Positions 22,777 to 32,827 are shown, counted from the first letter of the stretch. The stretch is DNA of 64,000 nucleotides from Ornithinibacillus massiliensis (GCF_018310345.1 NZ_JAGXBY010000003.1:558001-622000); one strand, 5' to 3'. Numbers and translations are program-made. The notes: generated by a model not told the origin, from the letters alone.

Positions 22777-23949
22777 CTAAATTTGTCGGGACGAGCCTAT
22801 CCCAGTGTCCCTGCTTGCATAAACGCGATACAAAGATAAGGCTAAAACAGATAATATTATACCAGTAAGGTAAGGCAATCCAATTGCTACGGAATATAAA
22901 ACTCCACCGATAACCGGACCAATAATTCTCCCCAAGGAGTCGAATGAAGATAAGTAACCCGTCGCCATCCCATGTCCCATATTCGATTTCTTTGTTAGTA
23001 ATGAAGAAACACTCGGTCTAATAACCCCATTACCGACTCCGAATATTGCAAGAAATATGGCAGCTGTAGTAAAGTTTTCAATAAATAAAAGGAGTCCAAA
23101 GCCAACCGCAGAGACGATAATCCCGGCTTGTATAATAGTAGCTTCACCATATTGTTTAGTCAGTTTCCCCATTGATCCCTGAACAGTTGCACTGGCAAGT
23201 CCCATTATCATAAAAATATAACCTAATGATACACTATCTAATCCTGCCTTTTCTGCCGCAAAATAGGCAAATGTTGCTTCTAGCCCGGATAAAGATACCG
23301 AAATAACGAATTGAAGGAAGTATAACATTGCCATAGACCCACCAAGAACATTCCCCCATGATAGGTTAGATCGCCTACTCCGCTTGTTAGAGCTAATCCG
23401 TAAAGATTCTTGTAGGGTAAAATATACGAAAAGTAACGTAATAAATGACACCGTACCAGCAATATAAAACGGGGTGTGCAAATGAATTTCTGCAAAAATC
23501 CCACCGATTGCCGGGCCAAAGATAAACCCAAGCCCAGTAGCAGCCCCGATAATTCCCATACCTTTACTACGCTCTGCTTCAGACGTAATATCAGCAACAT
23601 ATGCCATTATAGTAGGCATGTTTGCTGCAGATAAGATTCCCCCTATTATCCTTGCTAGAAACAGCATCCAAATTTGAGTGGAAAGAGCCAAAATAAAAAA
23701 GGAAAGGGACAGACCAAATATCCCAATCATGATGACCGGTTTACGGCCAATACGATCCGATAATTTCCCCCACATCGGCGCAAATATAAATTGCATGAGT
23801 GAATATACAGCCATCAATAATCCAAGCTGAGTAGGTGTTGCGCCTAGTTCCTCTGCATAAAACGGGAGGACTGGAATAATAATTCCAAAACCAACCATCA
23901 CAAGAAACATCGTTAAAAACAAAATCGGTAGTACTTTATTTAGCTTCAA
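22777..23949 (-). CDS. MFS drug:proton antiporter, TetA/Bmr-like
   Basis: 390 residues from a TTG at 23949, seven bases after AAGGGTGG. Twelve membrane segments. Motif A is GKLSDRIGRKPVI between segments 2 and 3, and motif C is GAATGLGFIFGPAIGG in segment 5, which marks drug efflux by proton antiport. It starts LPILFLTMFLVMVGFGIIIP, like TetA(class) and Bmr/YitG-type pumps. The drug is unknown. It lies upstream of the ABC-F gene in the same orientation, but a long leader separates them, so joint control is doubtful. Two resistance-type genes side by side is notable. Confidence 0.88.
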   Translation of the reverse strand: MKLNKVLPILFLTMFLVMVGFGIIIPVLPFYAEELGATPTQLGLLMAVYSLMQFIFAPMWGKLSDRIGRKPVIMIGIFGLSLSFFILALSTQIWMLFLARIIGGILSAANMPTIMAYVADITSEAERSKGMGIIGAATGLGFIFGPAIGGIFAEIHLHTPFYIAGTVSFITLLFVYFTLQESLRISSNKRSRRSNLSWGNVLGGSMAMLYFLQFVISVSLSGLEATFAYFAAEKAGLDSVSLGYIFMIMGLASATVQGSMGKLTKQYGEATIIQAGIIVSAVGFGLLLFIENFTTAAIFLAIFGVGNGVIRPSVSSLLTKKSNMGHGMATGYLSSFDSLGRIIGPVIGGVLYSVAIGLPYLTGIILSVLALSLYRVYASRDTGIGSSRQI

Positions 23950-24101
23950 TCTAATTCCACCCTTGGGTAAGAGAACGTGGATAACGTAGCATCCTTTTTT
24001 CTCTATATCGTTATTTAATCCATCTATCGTTAGTATACCATCCGTCTCTCTTCCCAATCATGTCGAAATTAGTACTCCTGTGATCCTATTTTGTATTTCT
24101 C

Positions 24102-24134
24102 AAAAAAGAGAGACTACCAAATCATGGTAGTCTC
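24102..24134 (-). terminator. Terminator of the bce operon
   Basis: GAGACTACCA (24110-24119) pairs perfectly with TGGTAGTCTC (24125-24134); minus-strand T run TTTTTT follows. Confidence 0.85.
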
Positions 24135-24147
24135 CTATTTAAATAGC

Positions 24148-26097
24148 TTACAGAGCTTCTTTTATCAATCGCTTATAGTAGACAACGGAAAGAATGCCAA
24201 AGATGGAGTAAAGTAATGTATAAAGCACCATTACGATAATCATTGGAACCCACAATTCCGTACCAAACCAGAACCAGCCTGATTTCACTGCAAAGTAGCT
24301 ATGGCTTAGTCCTACTAGGAGCGGTATACCAAAATTAAACAGTTGCTTTATCTTAATTCCATTTAGCAAATCTGTTTTGGTAAAGCCTAATTTTCTAAGA
24401 ATCGTATAGGTTGATTTCTCTTGTTCGCCCTCATCCATTTGTTTGAAATAAAGGATACAGCCAGAAGTAATTAAAAAGGTTAACCCTAGAAAAGCAACCA
24501 CAAACATAATTAATCCCAAATTCTGCTTCTGATTATTAAAGGTCTCTAATAGTGACTCATGACCTGCCCACTCACCAACAGAAGACTGAAAGATTTCGTT
24601 CGCCTTTACAATATCGCTCTTATTATCAATATCAATACCTATGGAAACTGTAAATTCTGGCATTATCTCAGGATCTATATCGTCACTTAATTGTTGAAAG
24701 ACTTTATCATCCACAACCGTAATAGGAAATCCTCCATCTCCAACGCGTGTTGGGATAACAAATTTATCCTTCATCACCTTGTTTAAATTCAAATCATACG
24801 AAGCTGTTTTTCCAGAAACCGTCATATTACCAGTATGGAAGGACATAAATGTTTCGATAGCTGAATGAACCCCAATAAATGCTGCTTCACTTTCCTTTAC
24901 ATCTAAACCTTCTACATCATGATCTGATACAATAATGACTGGTATTTGACCGTCATCGCCCATTGTATTCATTTCTGCTAAATTCGTATCGACAACATTG
25001 GTTAAATCTGCATTAGCAGCTACCATCTTAATGGTTGTTTGATGATAATCAATCTGACTTTCCTCTAATAAAGTGGTAAATTCCTCTGCATGCTCCTCAT
25101 TTGGAACCGAGAAGTCATACACAACCGTTTCTTTCGCTGTTTTTTCTGCCGAGTAATAGGATATATACGATAAAGATAGTAACCCAATAGCGAGTGCTGA
25201 TACTGTCGTTATGACGGTTAATAACAACGAATTAGACTTCATGCGAAACATGATAGAAGATAACGATAGAACCTTGTTGACTGATAGGTAGCCATTATCC
25301 TTCTTCCGAATGAGATTAAATAGAAAGCGAACAGACCCCTTATAAAAGAAATAAGTTCCGATAATAACCGACCCAAGAATAACTAACATAACGATAAACA
25401 TCTGATTTATCATGATAAATTGCCCATCGAATAACTTTGTTGATAAATAATATCCTACTATAATCAACGAAAGCCCAAATATTCCTACTAAAATTTCCAA
25501 AAAAGATACTTTATGCTTTTTCTCTTCAGATGTTGATGTCGTATGGAATAACGATAAAATCCGTTGCCGTTTAATATACCAACCGTTAAAAATCATCATA
25601 ACGATATAAATAGCGGCAAATACAATCAAGGTTTGCGTCAGGGCTTCCGTTGAGAATTGAAGCTGTGCTACTTCATCAACACCGATTGTTTTGAGTAGAA
25701 TCATCATAATCAGTTTAGAAGAAGAAAAGCCAAGAAATATTCCTAGAGCTAGCGAACCAAAGTACAAGGCGAAACTTTCTAATCCGACAATCCAAAAAAC
25801 ATTTCGCTTTGTTATCCCCACTAATTGGAATAAGCCAATTTCTTTTCCTCTTCGCTTAATAAATAGATTATTAGCGTATACGAGAAAGACGGTAACAATA
25901 ACAATTAATAGTACAGAGGCAGTCTTTATTGCTGCTTCTCCTTTAATAGATCCCTCAGCCGCATCCATTGCTGGGTCAAATTGAAGGGTAACAAAAGCAA
26001 AATATAACGATACACTAAACACAAGTGCAAATACATATAAATAATAGTTTTTCATGTTCTTTAGTAAATTACGAAAGATGAGAGATTTAAAGCTCAT
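24148..26097 (-). CDS. bceB: BceB-type ABC transporter permease
   Basis: 649 residues from the ATG at 26097, which overlaps the end of the ATPase gene. Ten membrane segments, FtsX-like domains at both ends, and the large extracellular domain (about residues 310-510) between segments 7 and 8 that defines BceB permeases. These sense bacitracin or lantibiotics bound to lipid II cycle intermediates, free the target using ATP, and pass the signal to the BceS kinase. The N-terminus [20 protein letters not shown] is typical. Gene order R-S-A-B equals the B. subtilis bce locus. The exact peptide antibiotic cannot be deduced. Confidence 0.92.
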   Translation of the reverse strand: MSFKSLIFRNLLKNMKNYYLYVFALVFSVSLYFAFVTLQFDPAMDAAEGSIKGEAAIKTASVLLIVIVTVFLVYANNLFIKRRGKEIGLFQLVGITKRNVFWIVGLESFALYFGSLALGIFLGFSSSKLIMMILLKTIGVDEVAQLQFSTEALTQTLIVFAAIYIVMMIFNGWYIKRQRILSLFHTTSTSEEKKHKVSFLEILVGIFGLSLIIVGYYLSTKLFDGQFIMINQMFIVMLVILGSVIIGTYFFYKGSVRFLFNLIRKKDNGYLSVNKVLSLSSIMFRMKSNSLLLTVITTVSALAIGLLSLSYISYYSAEKTAKETVVYDFSVPNEEHAEEFTTLLEESQIDYHQTTIKMVAANADLTNVVDTNLAEMNTMGDDGQIPVIIVSDHDVEGLDVKESEAAFIGVHSAIETFMSFHTGNMTVSGKTASYDLNLNKVMKDKFVIPTRVGDGGFPITVVDDKVFQQLSDDIDPEIMPEFTVSIGIDIDNKSDIVKANEIFQSSVGEWAGHESLLETFNNQKQNLGLIMFVVAFLGLTFLITSGCILYFKQMDEGEQEKSTYTILRKLGFTKTDLLNGIKIKQLFNFGIPLLVGLSHSYFAVKSGWFWFGTELWVPMIIVMVLYTLLYSIFGILSVVYYKRLIKEAL

Positions 26098-26848
26098 TCT
26101 GTACCCCACCTAACACACCTTGTGTCTTAATAATATCTTGAAAGAAATCCTGCCTACTTTCTTCCCCACGACTTAATTTCGTGAACACTTGACCATCCTT
26201 TATAAAAATGACACGACTACAGTAGCTAGCTGCTAAGGGATCATGGGTAACCATCACAATGGTAGCCTCTAGCTTCGCATTTAAATCACTTAATTTATTC
26301 AATAAATCTGATGCCGATTTTGAATCGAGTGCCCCGGTGGGTTCATCTGCGAAAATGATACTAGGCTGATGAACAAAGGCACGAGCTGCTGAAGTTCTCT
26401 GCTTCTGACCACCAGAAATTTGGTTTGGATATTTATCCTTCATATCATAAATACCTAACTCCTTTGTGACCCGTTCAAACATTTGCTGTGCTTCCTTTTT
26501 CGGAATTTTATTAACGGTTAGTGGTAACATAATATTTTCTTTAACCGTTAACGTATCTAATAAATGATAATCTTGAAAGACAAAGCCTAGATGACGTTTT
26601 CGAAATTCTGCTAGTGCCTTATCCTTCATTCGCGTAAATTCCTTGCCTTCTACACGAATCGAGCCCTGTGTGACACGATCAATGGATGAAAGGACATTTA
26701 GTAGGGTCGTTTTACCAGAACCGGAAGGCCCCATAATACCGACAAATTCCCCCTTCTCCACATCCAAATCAATTCCTTTCAATACCTCTTGTCGATTCCA
26801 CTTATTTCCGTATGTTTTGACTATATTTTTCGCTTCTAAAATACTCAT
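26087..26848 (-). CDS. bceA: BceA-type ABC transporter ATPase
   Basis: 253 residues from the ATG at 26848 after AAAGGA; codons upstream to 26920 are not coding. Walker A is GPSGSGKTT, the Q-loop segment [15 protein letters not shown], the signature ISGGQKQR and Walker [14 protein letters not shown]. It is of the MacB/LolD class that drives FtsX-type permeases. It partners the BceB permease encoded next, with a short overlap that indicates translational coupling. A palindrome and promoter-like sequence between this gene and the kinase gene suggest a BceR-controlled promoter, as in related loci. Confidence 0.93.
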   Translation of the reverse strand: MSILEAKNIVKTYGNKWNRQEVLKGIDLDVEKGEFVGIMGPSGSGKTTLLNVLSSIDRVTQGSIRVEGKEFTRMKDKALAEFRKRHLGFVFQDYHLLDTLTVKENIMLPLTVNKIPKKEAQQMFERVTKELGIYDMKDKYPNQISGGQKQRTSAARAFVHQPSIIFADEPTGALDSKSASDLLNKLSDLNAKLEATIVMVTHDPLAASYCSRVIFIKDGQVFTKLSRGEESRQDFFQDIIKTQGVLGGVQNEL

Positions 26849-26929
26849 CCATATCAATCCTTTCTTTATAGGATTATCATAATAAAAAATTCTAGTATAT
26901 TCCTTCGAATCATCTAACAAAATAGCAAA

Positions 26930-26953
26930 GCATGTGACATTGTTGTCACATGC
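26930..26953. promoter_or_regulatory. Perfect hairpin/operator between bceS and bceA
   Basis: GCATGTGACA (26930-26939), TTGT, TGTCACATGC (26944-26953). It contains TGACA-N4-TGTCA, close to the TNACA-N4-TGTAA motif of BceR-like regulators, and sits upstream of a bceA promoter-like TTTTGT-N17-TATACT on the minus strand. It includes the bceS stop codon and could also act as a terminator. Confidence 0.6.
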
Positions 26954-27950
26954 TTGTTATTTTAATAAAATCATTCTTTCTTGGAAAGGTTAATTGAAAC
27001 AATGTTCCTTGCCCATATTCGGATTGTACATGAATATGTATCTTAAGGGGCATAGCTACTTTTTTCGTTAAGTATAGGCCCATTCCAGTTGCATTCTGGT
27101 CCTTATGGTCACGTGTAGAGGTAAAGCCTTTTTCGAAAATACGAGGAATGTCTCTAGCTTCAATTCCACGACCTTCGTCTTGGATTTCTACTACTGTTCT
27201 TCCATGTTGTTCATAGCTACGTACCATAATATCCGAATTCTTACTATACTTTACTGCATTGGTTAAAATCTGACGTAATATAAAAGGAAGCCACTTGGCA
27301 TCGGATAATACTTCTGTGACATCTAATTCTACTTCAAAGCCAACGCCTTTTTGAAAACACCACGATTTTAATGATTGAATTTCTTGAATGACTAGTTTCT
27401 CTAAATCTAATTGCTCTATATAAAGATCGTTCTCCATGGATGCGATACGACGCTTGTGCAATTGTTGATCCAATAATAGATGAATTCGAAGCCATTCATA
27501 CATCAGCTGTTCCCTTAAGGCCCTATCTTCCATTCTTTCTATCATTAATTTCATCGTTGTTAAGGGGGTTTTCACTTCATGAATCCAAGTTAGTAATTCA
27601 TCCTTTTCCTGTTCAACATCTATAGTTAGCTGGTTCAAATCCTGCTTGGAAGTGTCTACCTGCTGTTTGATAGCTTTTTCTACAATCTGTTCTAAGGGTG
27701 TACTTCCTTCCCCTATCATTTTAATATCAACATTAGGATTCCATTCATTCAGCCGTTTGTAAAATGATACTTCCCTTCCATACTGCATGACAAGAAACAA
27801 TAGAAAGAGAACAAAGGATAGAAAGACAATATATAGAATAGAACTAACATGAATAGATGTGTCCACATAAGCAATGACAAGGAATAAACCTTGTAACAAG
27901 CAAAAGAATAGTATCCAACTTCTTCTCTCAAGTAAGTATTTTTTAATCAT
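26946..27950 (-). CDS. bceS: BceS-type intramembrane-sensing histidine kinase
   Basis: 334 residues. Two membrane helices (about 12-28 and 36-56) with almost no extracellular loop, the hallmark of intramembrane-sensing kinases that read the flux of a BceAB transporter instead of the drug. The phospho-acceptor is H124 in [13 protein letters not shown]. The ATPase part has [12 protein letters not shown] (N box), [19 protein letters not shown] (G1/F boxes) and [12 protein letters not shown] (G2). It overlaps the regulator gene by 8 bp. It phosphorylates the BceR-type regulator encoded just before it. Confidence 0.93.
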   Translation of the reverse strand: MIKKYLLERRSWILFFCLLQGLFLVIAYVDTSIHVSSILYIVFLSFVLFLLFLVMQYGREVSFYKRLNEWNPNVDIKMIGEGSTPLEQIVEKAIKQQVDTSKQDLNQLTIDVEQEKDELLTWIHEVKTPLTTMKLMIERMEDRALREQLMYEWLRIHLLLDQQLHKRRIASMENDLYIEQLDLEKLVIQEIQSLKSWCFQKGVGFEVELDVTEVLSDAKWLPFILRQILTNAVKYSKNSDIMVRSYEQHGRTVVEIQDEGRGIEARDIPRIFEKGFTSTRDHKDQNATGMGLYLTKKVAMPLKIHIHVQSEYGQGTLFQLTFPRKNDFIKITSM

Positions 27951-28644
27951 CCATTTCGTTCCTATCTTTAGCCATATATCCTTGCCCTACCTTTGTTTCT
28001 ATATATTGTCCCATCGCTATTTCTTCTAATCTCTTCCGTAATCGATTAACATTAACTGTTAACGTATTATCACTCACAAATCGTTCATCATCCCATAATT
28101 GCCTTATAAGTTCATCCCTACTCACAATTTGATTCATATTTTCTAACAAAATTTTTAAAATATATATCTCATTTTTCGTCAATTCAACCTCACCATGGTT
28201 ATTTTGGATGGAGCCCTTTATGTAATCAACCGTTGCACCGTTCCATACTTTTAGTTGGGTCTGTTGCTCCATGCTATAATTGTATACCCGTCTTAATACT
28301 GCCTGGATTTTTGCAATTAATACATCAAAGTGAAACGGCTTTTGTACAAAGTCATCCGCTCCCAGCTGCATGGACATAATCATATCGGTGGGGTGATCTC
28401 GAGATGATAGAAAAATAATAGGGACCTTCGAGTGAGAACGGATCATTCGACACCAATGGAACCCATCAAACTTTGGTAATTGAATATCAATAATGACTAA
28501 ATCAGGCTTTATCTCGCTGTAATCACGCATGACGTCATTAAAATCCTGGATACCATATACATCATAGGACCACTGTACTAGACGTTCTTTGATTTCTTTA
28601 AACAATGTAACATCATCTTCAATTAGTAAGATTTTAAACAACAT
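27943..28644 (-). CDS. bceR: BceR-type OmpR-family response regulator
   Basis: 233 residues from the ATG at 28644, placed after ATGGTGGTC. The receiver domain has the acidic pair D10/D11, the phosphorylation site D53 in VIIDIQLP and K102 in FVQKPF. The OmpR-type winged helix occupies about residues 135-230 (TKNEIYILKILLENMN, DNTLTVNVNRLRKRL). Expected to activate the bceAB promoter when phosphorylated. A palindrome GGTAGTTA-TG-TAACTACC lies 78 bp upstream and may be an operator for the bceRS promoter. Confidence 0.93.
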   Translation of the reverse strand: MLFKILLIEDDVTLFKEIKERLVQWSYDVYGIQDFNDVMRDYSEIKPDLVIIDIQLPKFDGFHWCRMIRSHSKVPIIFLSSRDHPTDMIMSMQLGADDFVQKPFHFDVLIAKIQAVLRRVYNYSMEQQTQLKVWNGATVDYIKGSIQNNHGEVELTKNEIYILKILLENMNQIVSRDELIRQLWDDERFVSDNTLTVNVNRLRKRLEEIAMGQYIETKVGQGYMAKDRNEMDD

Positions 28645-28721
28645 GACCACCATTTCTACTTATTTATTACCGTTATTTTATATCAAAACGAGATACTGTG
28701 CTATTAATAGTATCGGTTAGC

Positions 28722-28739
28722 GGTAGTTATGTAACTACC
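28722..28739. promoter_or_regulatory. 18-bp palindrome upstream of bceR
   Basis: GGTAGTTA (28722-28729), TG, TAACTACC (28732-28739): perfect 8-bp arms. It lies in the bceR upstream region. No promoter with good spacing could be fixed around it. Confidence 0.45.
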
Positions 28740-28766
28740 TTAAGAAACAGTTTCACCAAATAGTAA

Positions 28767-28808
28767 AAAAACTCAACGTATAGAAACTTCCTACAGTTGA
28801 GTTTTTTT
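28767..28808. terminator. Bidirectional-looking terminator
   Basis: AAAACTCAAC (28768-28777) pairs with GTTGAGTTTT (28796-28805) and is flanked by A and T runs. It ends the ABC-LytTR operon on the minus strand (T run toward 28763). Confidence 0.8.
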
Positions 28809-28864
28809 ACTTTCATATCCATCAAAACTATAATGCGAAAAAGCAGACCATCCATGGTATACTT

Positions 28865-29275
28865 TTACATTTTTTTCTTCAAATTTGCATTCATCGATTT
28901 TTCAACTTTTTTGAAATACAGGTAGTATCCAGTCCAATTCAACGTATAAATACCTATGAATATGAAAGAGGTCAATAGAATTGGAAATAAACGTAACGGA
29001 ACCCAGCCAGCAGACAACGCAATGATTAAATATACAATAATCGAAACCGTAAAATGTACGATGGTTTGTATTAACATGCTCCAACCATTGTCACTAAATA
29101 TCAGGGAGGACAATCCGAAATAGATTCCAAGCACGAAAGTACAAAGCATATAGAGCCATATTTGCGATACGGAGGTATTAGTGTCTGTAAAATTAACAAT
29201 GGTTATGGCAATAAACGTAATAATACCACCAAAGGCGATTCCATAAATACTTCTCCTAATCCCTTCCATTATCAT
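28865..29275 (-). CDS. DUF3021-family membrane protein
   Basis: 136 residues with four membrane segments: GIAFGGIITFIAITIV, QIWLYMLCTFVLGIYFG, IQTIVHFTVSIIVYLIIAL and LFPILLTSFIFIGIYTL, then a basic tail. This is the DUF3021 pattern, almost always encoded beside a LytTR regulator; it is thought to hold or inhibit that regulator at the membrane. The start overlaps the LytTR gene by 20 bp, so translational coupling is likely. Last gene of a four-gene operon. Confidence 0.88.
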   Translation of the reverse strand: MIMEGIRRSIYGIAFGGIITFIAITIVNFTDTNTSVSQIWLYMLCTFVLGIYFGLSSLIFSDNGWSMLIQTIVHFTVSIIVYLIIALSAGWVPLRLFPILLTSFIFIGIYTLNWTGYYLYFKKVEKSMNANLKKKM

Positions 29276-29726
29276 CTGATTTCCCTCCCATATTTAATCT
29301 ATTCTTGATTGGTAGTACATACTTTCTCGTAATATACTCCTTATTTCCGGATTCAAAATACACACAGAGATTCCCATTAAAGGATAATTCAAACCGCTCA
29401 ATTTGATTTAGGTTGCCGATAACGGATTTAGAAAAACGCATAAAGTTATAGGAAGCTAAATTCTCTTCTATTTCATAAAGCTTCATCCTAATTTCAACAT
29501 GCTTCTTTCCAAGACAAGCAAAGACCTTTCTTTTTTCGGCATATACAAAATCAATTGCTTTTGGATCTAGTAATACGGTTTGGTCCGCTTCTATCCCAAA
29601 CAACCGCCTACCATTTTTCCCCTTTATGAGAGCCACAATTTCCTCCAATTCCTCCGACCATTCATTTGTCTGTATCGTGATGGACGGCTCAGTATGCTTA
29701 TCATCAATATCAATGTTGACCTTCAA
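29256..29726 (-). CDS. LytTR-type DNA-binding regulator
   Basis: 156 residues from a TTG at 29726 with GGGGG nine bases upstream; the ATG at 29735 touches that site and would add three residues not found in the family. The N-terminal 50 residues (KVNIDIDDKHTEPSITIQT) are the dimerisation part seen in stand-alone LytTR proteins. The LytTR domain follows (DPKAIDFVYAEKRKVFACLG, FMRFSKSVIGNLNQIERFEL, ITRKYVLPIKNRL). No receiver domain. With DUF3021 it likely controls the ABC transporter genes of the same operon. Confidence 0.9.
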   Translation of the reverse strand: MKVNIDIDDKHTEPSITIQTNEWSEELEEIVALIKGKNGRRLFGIEADQTVLLDPKAIDFVYAEKRKVFACLGKKHVEIRMKLYEIEENLASYNFMRFSKSVIGNLNQIERFELSFNGNLCVYFESGNKEYITRKYVLPIKNRLNMGGKSDDNGRD

Positions 29727-29748
29727 CCTTAACATCCCCCTGCATGGA

Positions 29749-30495
29749 TTACCCCTTTGCCCGTTTTAATACTATTGGGAAACATAAAATCGCTATAACA
29801 AATCCAACTATCCCAACTCCAACTAAGATTAATGACGCCTGAATAAATTCCCCTGTTTGTAGTGTACCAGTCATTGCATCTTGAAATGCTTGATGAGCCC
29901 AATATTGTGGTAAGAAACGACTTAGTATTTGTAAGAAGTCTGGCATCATACCCACTGGTACCCATAACCCTCCAAGTAATGCTCCACCTAATGCAATAAC
30001 CTGTGTCAGGGCAATCCCCATATTATTAGTCTTCACCACTACAGCAAGTAAAAGTCCTAGTCCTGTCACCATGAAGGTTAAAGCAATAGCCAATATGCTT
30101 AATTGTACTGGTTGCTCCAGTGGAACATCATATACTAGTTTTCCGAACAATAGTAAAATTGCTATCTGTATACTCACAATATACATGTATGGTATCCATT
30201 TGCCTAGTAAATACAAGTATGGTGATAGTGGTGTACTCGAAATCCTTGCTATCATTCCCATATTTCGATCTTTGATAAATGATTCCGTCATGGAAATCAT
30301 AATAAAAAATACAAACATCACGGTATATCCCGGAACAATAGAAATAATCACTTGCTTACTTTCCACTTCTTCTGTTCCCGAAGTAAATACCGAAATAAAT
30401 AGTACAGTAAATACTATCGGCAATATCAGCGCCCAGAATAATAGTCCCCTATCCTGAAGATTTTTCTTCATTTCCAACTTAACAACAGCATTCAT
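29749..30495 (-). CDS. ABC-2-type transporter permease
   Basis: 248 residues, six membrane segments. The pattern EMKKNLQDRGLLFWALILPI at the N-terminus, SMTESFIKDRNMGMIARISS in the cytoplasmic loop, and LGGALLGGLWVPVGMMPDF before the last segments is that of ABC-2 exporters (drug, bacteriocin or lipid exporters). It is paired with the ATPase encoded 24 bp upstream and followed 22 bp later by the LytTR gene. Substrate unknown. Confidence 0.9.
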   Translation of the reverse strand: MNAVVKLEMKKNLQDRGLLFWALILPIVFTVLFISVFTSGTEEVESKQVIISIVPGYTVMFVFFIMISMTESFIKDRNMGMIARISSTPLSPYLYLLGKWIPYMYIVSIQIAILLLFGKLVYDVPLEQPVQLSILAIALTFMVTGLGLLLAVVVKTNNMGIALTQVIALGGALLGGLWVPVGMMPDFLQILSRFLPQYWAHQAFQDAMTGTLQTGEFIQASLILVGVGIVGFVIAILCFPIVLKRAKG

Positions 30496-30519
30496 ATCCC
30501 TATCCCCTTTCCTCTCCTA

Positions 30520-31401
30520 TTAATCTCTTAACTTTGAGCCTGTTAAGGAAAAAAACACATCCTCCAACCGTGGCTTAACTAATTCCAAACGTTCTAGCTC
30601 TGTATTGTTCTTTTTAATAAAAGCAAGGACCTTCTCCATTACAAGTATAGGATTATCCGAACTGACTAAGTATCCATCTTCCTTGCTTTGTACAGAACCA
30701 TATTTACTAATATCCTCAGGCAAACAATTATTCCCTTTTACATATACAGAAGGGGTTACATGCTTTTTTAATATCGTATCAATGTGATCATTTTCCACTA
30801 TACGCCCATGATCCATGAATCCTGCTACCTCACATACGTTCTCGATTTCTTCCATATAGTGGCTAGCATAAATGATGGTACTACCAGCTTCTTTCATCCG
30901 TTCTATCATTTGAAAAATGTATCTACGCGATTGAGGGTCAACACCTACAGTTGGCTCATCCATAATAATTAAATTTGGCTTATGCATGATTCCACAACCA
31001 ATATTTAGACGTCGTTTCATTCCTCCAGAGAAAGACTGCACCTTATCCTTCCCTCGCTCTTTTAGTCCAATCTCCGTTAAAACTTCATTTGTACGTTTTT
31101 TTAACGTTTTGCCTTTTAAACCATAGAGCTCTCCAAAGAAATATAAATTATCTCGAGCGGATAGTGTCTCTTCAAGAGCAATATCTTGTGGTACATACCC
31201 TACACGAATCTTTTCATTCGTAAATTGAACCGTTCCTTTATAATCTTGAATAACGGAAGCAATAATTTTCATTAATGTGGATTTCCCAGCTCCGTTTGGC
31301 CCGACTAACCCGTAGCAAATTCCTTTAGGTATATCCAAGGTAACATTTGATAATGCAGTTTTCTTCCCATAATACTTCTCTACATTGTTCACCATTAACA
31401 A
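30520..31401 (-). CDS. ABC transporter ATPase, drug/ABC-2 exporter type
   Basis: 293 residues from a TTG at 31401, eight bases after GGAAGG; an ATG six bases on is possible but farther away. Walker A GPNGAGKST, Q-loop YVPQDIALEETL, signature FSGGMKRRL and Walker B LIIMDEPTVGVDPQSRR, then an H-loop ASHYMEE. The C-terminal tail after residue 215 resembles the DrrA/NatA regulatory extension. First gene of the ATPase-permease-LytTR-DUF3021 operon. Export of an antimicrobial or envelope compound is the usual role for such sets; no substrate can be named. Confidence 0.92.
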   Translation of the reverse strand: MLMVNNVEKYYGKKTALSNVTLDIPKGICYGLVGPNGAGKSTLMKIIASVIQDYKGTVQFTNEKIRVGYVPQDIALEETLSARDNLYFFGELYGLKGKTLKKRTNEVLTEIGLKERGKDKVQSFSGGMKRRLNIGCGIMHKPNLIIMDEPTVGVDPQSRRYIFQMIERMKEAGSTIIYASHYMEEIENVCEVAGFMDHGRIVENDHIDTILKKHVTPSVYVKGNNCLPEDISKYGSVQSKEDGYLVSSDNPILVMEKVLAFIKKNNTELERLELVKPRLEDVFFSLTGSKLRD

Positions 31402-31518
31402 TGTAAACACCTTCCTTTCCTTCTTTGATTCATTATGGCAAACAATAAGTTTGAAAAGAGTACTATTGGAACAACATGTAGATTTTGGTGATTGACATTG
31501 GAGAAAAATAAACATAAA

Positions 31519-31557
31519 AAACTCACAGCCTAGTTAATTTAACAGCGCCGTGAGTTC
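31519..31557 (-). terminator. Terminator after the 397-residue protein gene
   Basis: AACTCACAGC (31520-31529) pairs with GCCGTGAGTT (31547-31556) with one mismatch; minus-strand TTTTTTATG follows. Confidence 0.65.
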
Positions 31558-31633
31558 TCATTACTATGCTATTGATTTAATTCCTGACCATTTTACCCCT
31601 GTAAACTGGAATTCTCCTGCCTTTACTCTGCTT

Positions 31634-32827
31634 CTAGTTATCTAATAAATCTTGATATAACGCCGTAACAGCCTCAGTTAAAATACCTTCATTATAAAAA
31701 TGATTTACATAGACTTCGATCATCATTTCGTTTTCATCTGTCATCTTCACTTTAGCTAACACATGATTGATCAGATCCCGTAATGCTTCTGGATTAGCAT
31801 ACATCGTATTCCAGGCTTGTACTTGCCGTTCTATATCGCTACCCAATACAGCTGACTCTATTTCATCAAATGGCAATGGTTCCTCATAACGATGCTGAAT
31901 TTCTTCATCGTTATCGGTATAAATATACCCTTTTGTAGCTTCATTATCATAGGTATACTGCTTACCTCCAACCGTTACCACTACCTGTTCATTATCTATT
32001 TCTATCGCTCCCCCCTCTATCTCAATCCCCTCAGATAGAGAGGTAATGTTACATTCTATGTGAGGTGTGATGAACCAATACGAATGGTCTTGATCCAGCA
32101 TAGCAATATATTCTAATAGCGTAATCTCTTCTAGCTTTTCTTCCTCACCCAAGTGCCTATATTCCTTTGGACGATAATAGTATTCCGCTTCCATATTCTC
32201 CATCGTAATTGTCCACTCTGCTTGTGGGGAATCAAATAATGCACGGAATGCAAACCCTTCACCTCTCTTTTGAAGCTCATAATAAATAAGCCATTGCTCC
32301 ACCTTTATAGATGTGTCAGACACTTCACTTTTAACTCCTTCAAATACCAGATGAATCAGTGATTTCGTCGAAAAACCACCGTCTGTATTCAAATAAAGAT
32401 GAATTGTTTCACCTTCTCGTACTATTCGTTCGATTACCGTATCATGCAGACTTTCTTCCAGAACCGCCTGGACAGAATTGGAAAAAGATGTAATAGCCTG
32501 CTCGGTATTTTCGGAAGCTGCATCTAATATATCCTCAAATTCCTTATCCGCTTCTTGCATCCATTGTAAATAATCCATTCTTACCGCTTTCGGCAATGTT
32601 GGTTGGTTTAAGCTTCCATCTAATACATAAGGAATGAAACGACTAGGAAGAATATCCAGCAATTCTTCCTTTACTTCTTCCAACTCCTCTCTTAAACTAG
32701 CAGCGAAATCCTCCCCTTCCTCTTTCGCTTCACGTATTACAATCTCCCACTCATCATCCGATTCATGAATAGGAAGCAAATTACACTTTTCAAATCTTTC
32801 CCTTGCCTCTTTAGATACATTCCACAT
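31634..32827 (-). CDS. Unrecognised acidic cytosolic protein
   Basis: 397 residues, strongly acidic, no signal or membrane segment and no motif I know. The first 130 residues are helical (EEGEDFAASLREELEEVKEE, ILPSRFIPYVLDGSLNQPTL); the middle looks like a beta-rich domain (HLYLNTDGGFSTKSLIHLVF); the end is helical. The opening WNVSKEARERFEKCN is reminiscent of DUF4085 proteins, but I hold this loosely. AGGGGG precedes the ATG. Transcribed alone, ending at a hairpin. Base composition is like its neighbours, so no sign of recent transfer. Confidence 0.6.
   Translation of the reverse strand: MWNVSKEARERFEKCNLLPIHESDDEWEIVIREAKEEGEDFAASLREELEEVKEELLDILPSRFIPYVLDGSLNQPTLPKAVRMDYLQWMQEADKEFEDILDAASENTEQAITSFSNSVQAVLEESLHDTVIERIVREGETIHLYLNTDGGFSTKSLIHLVFEGVKSEVSDTSIKVEQWLIYYELQKRGEGFAFRALFDSPQAEWTITMENMEAEYYYRPKEYRHLGEEEKLEEITLLEYIAMLDQDHSYWFITPHIECNITSLSEGIEIEGGAIEIDNEQVVVTVGGKQYTYDNEATKGYIYTDNDEEIQHRYEEPLPFDEIESAVLGSDIERQVQAWNTMYANPEALRDLINHVLAKVKMTDENEMMIEVYVNHFYNEGILTEAVTALYQDLLDN

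Noticed and set aside
23950-23995. Short upstream ORF (MLRYPRSLTQGWN) before the MFS gene at 22777
   Set aside because: Its ribosome site would touch the ATG, and no hairpin pair supports translational attenuation.
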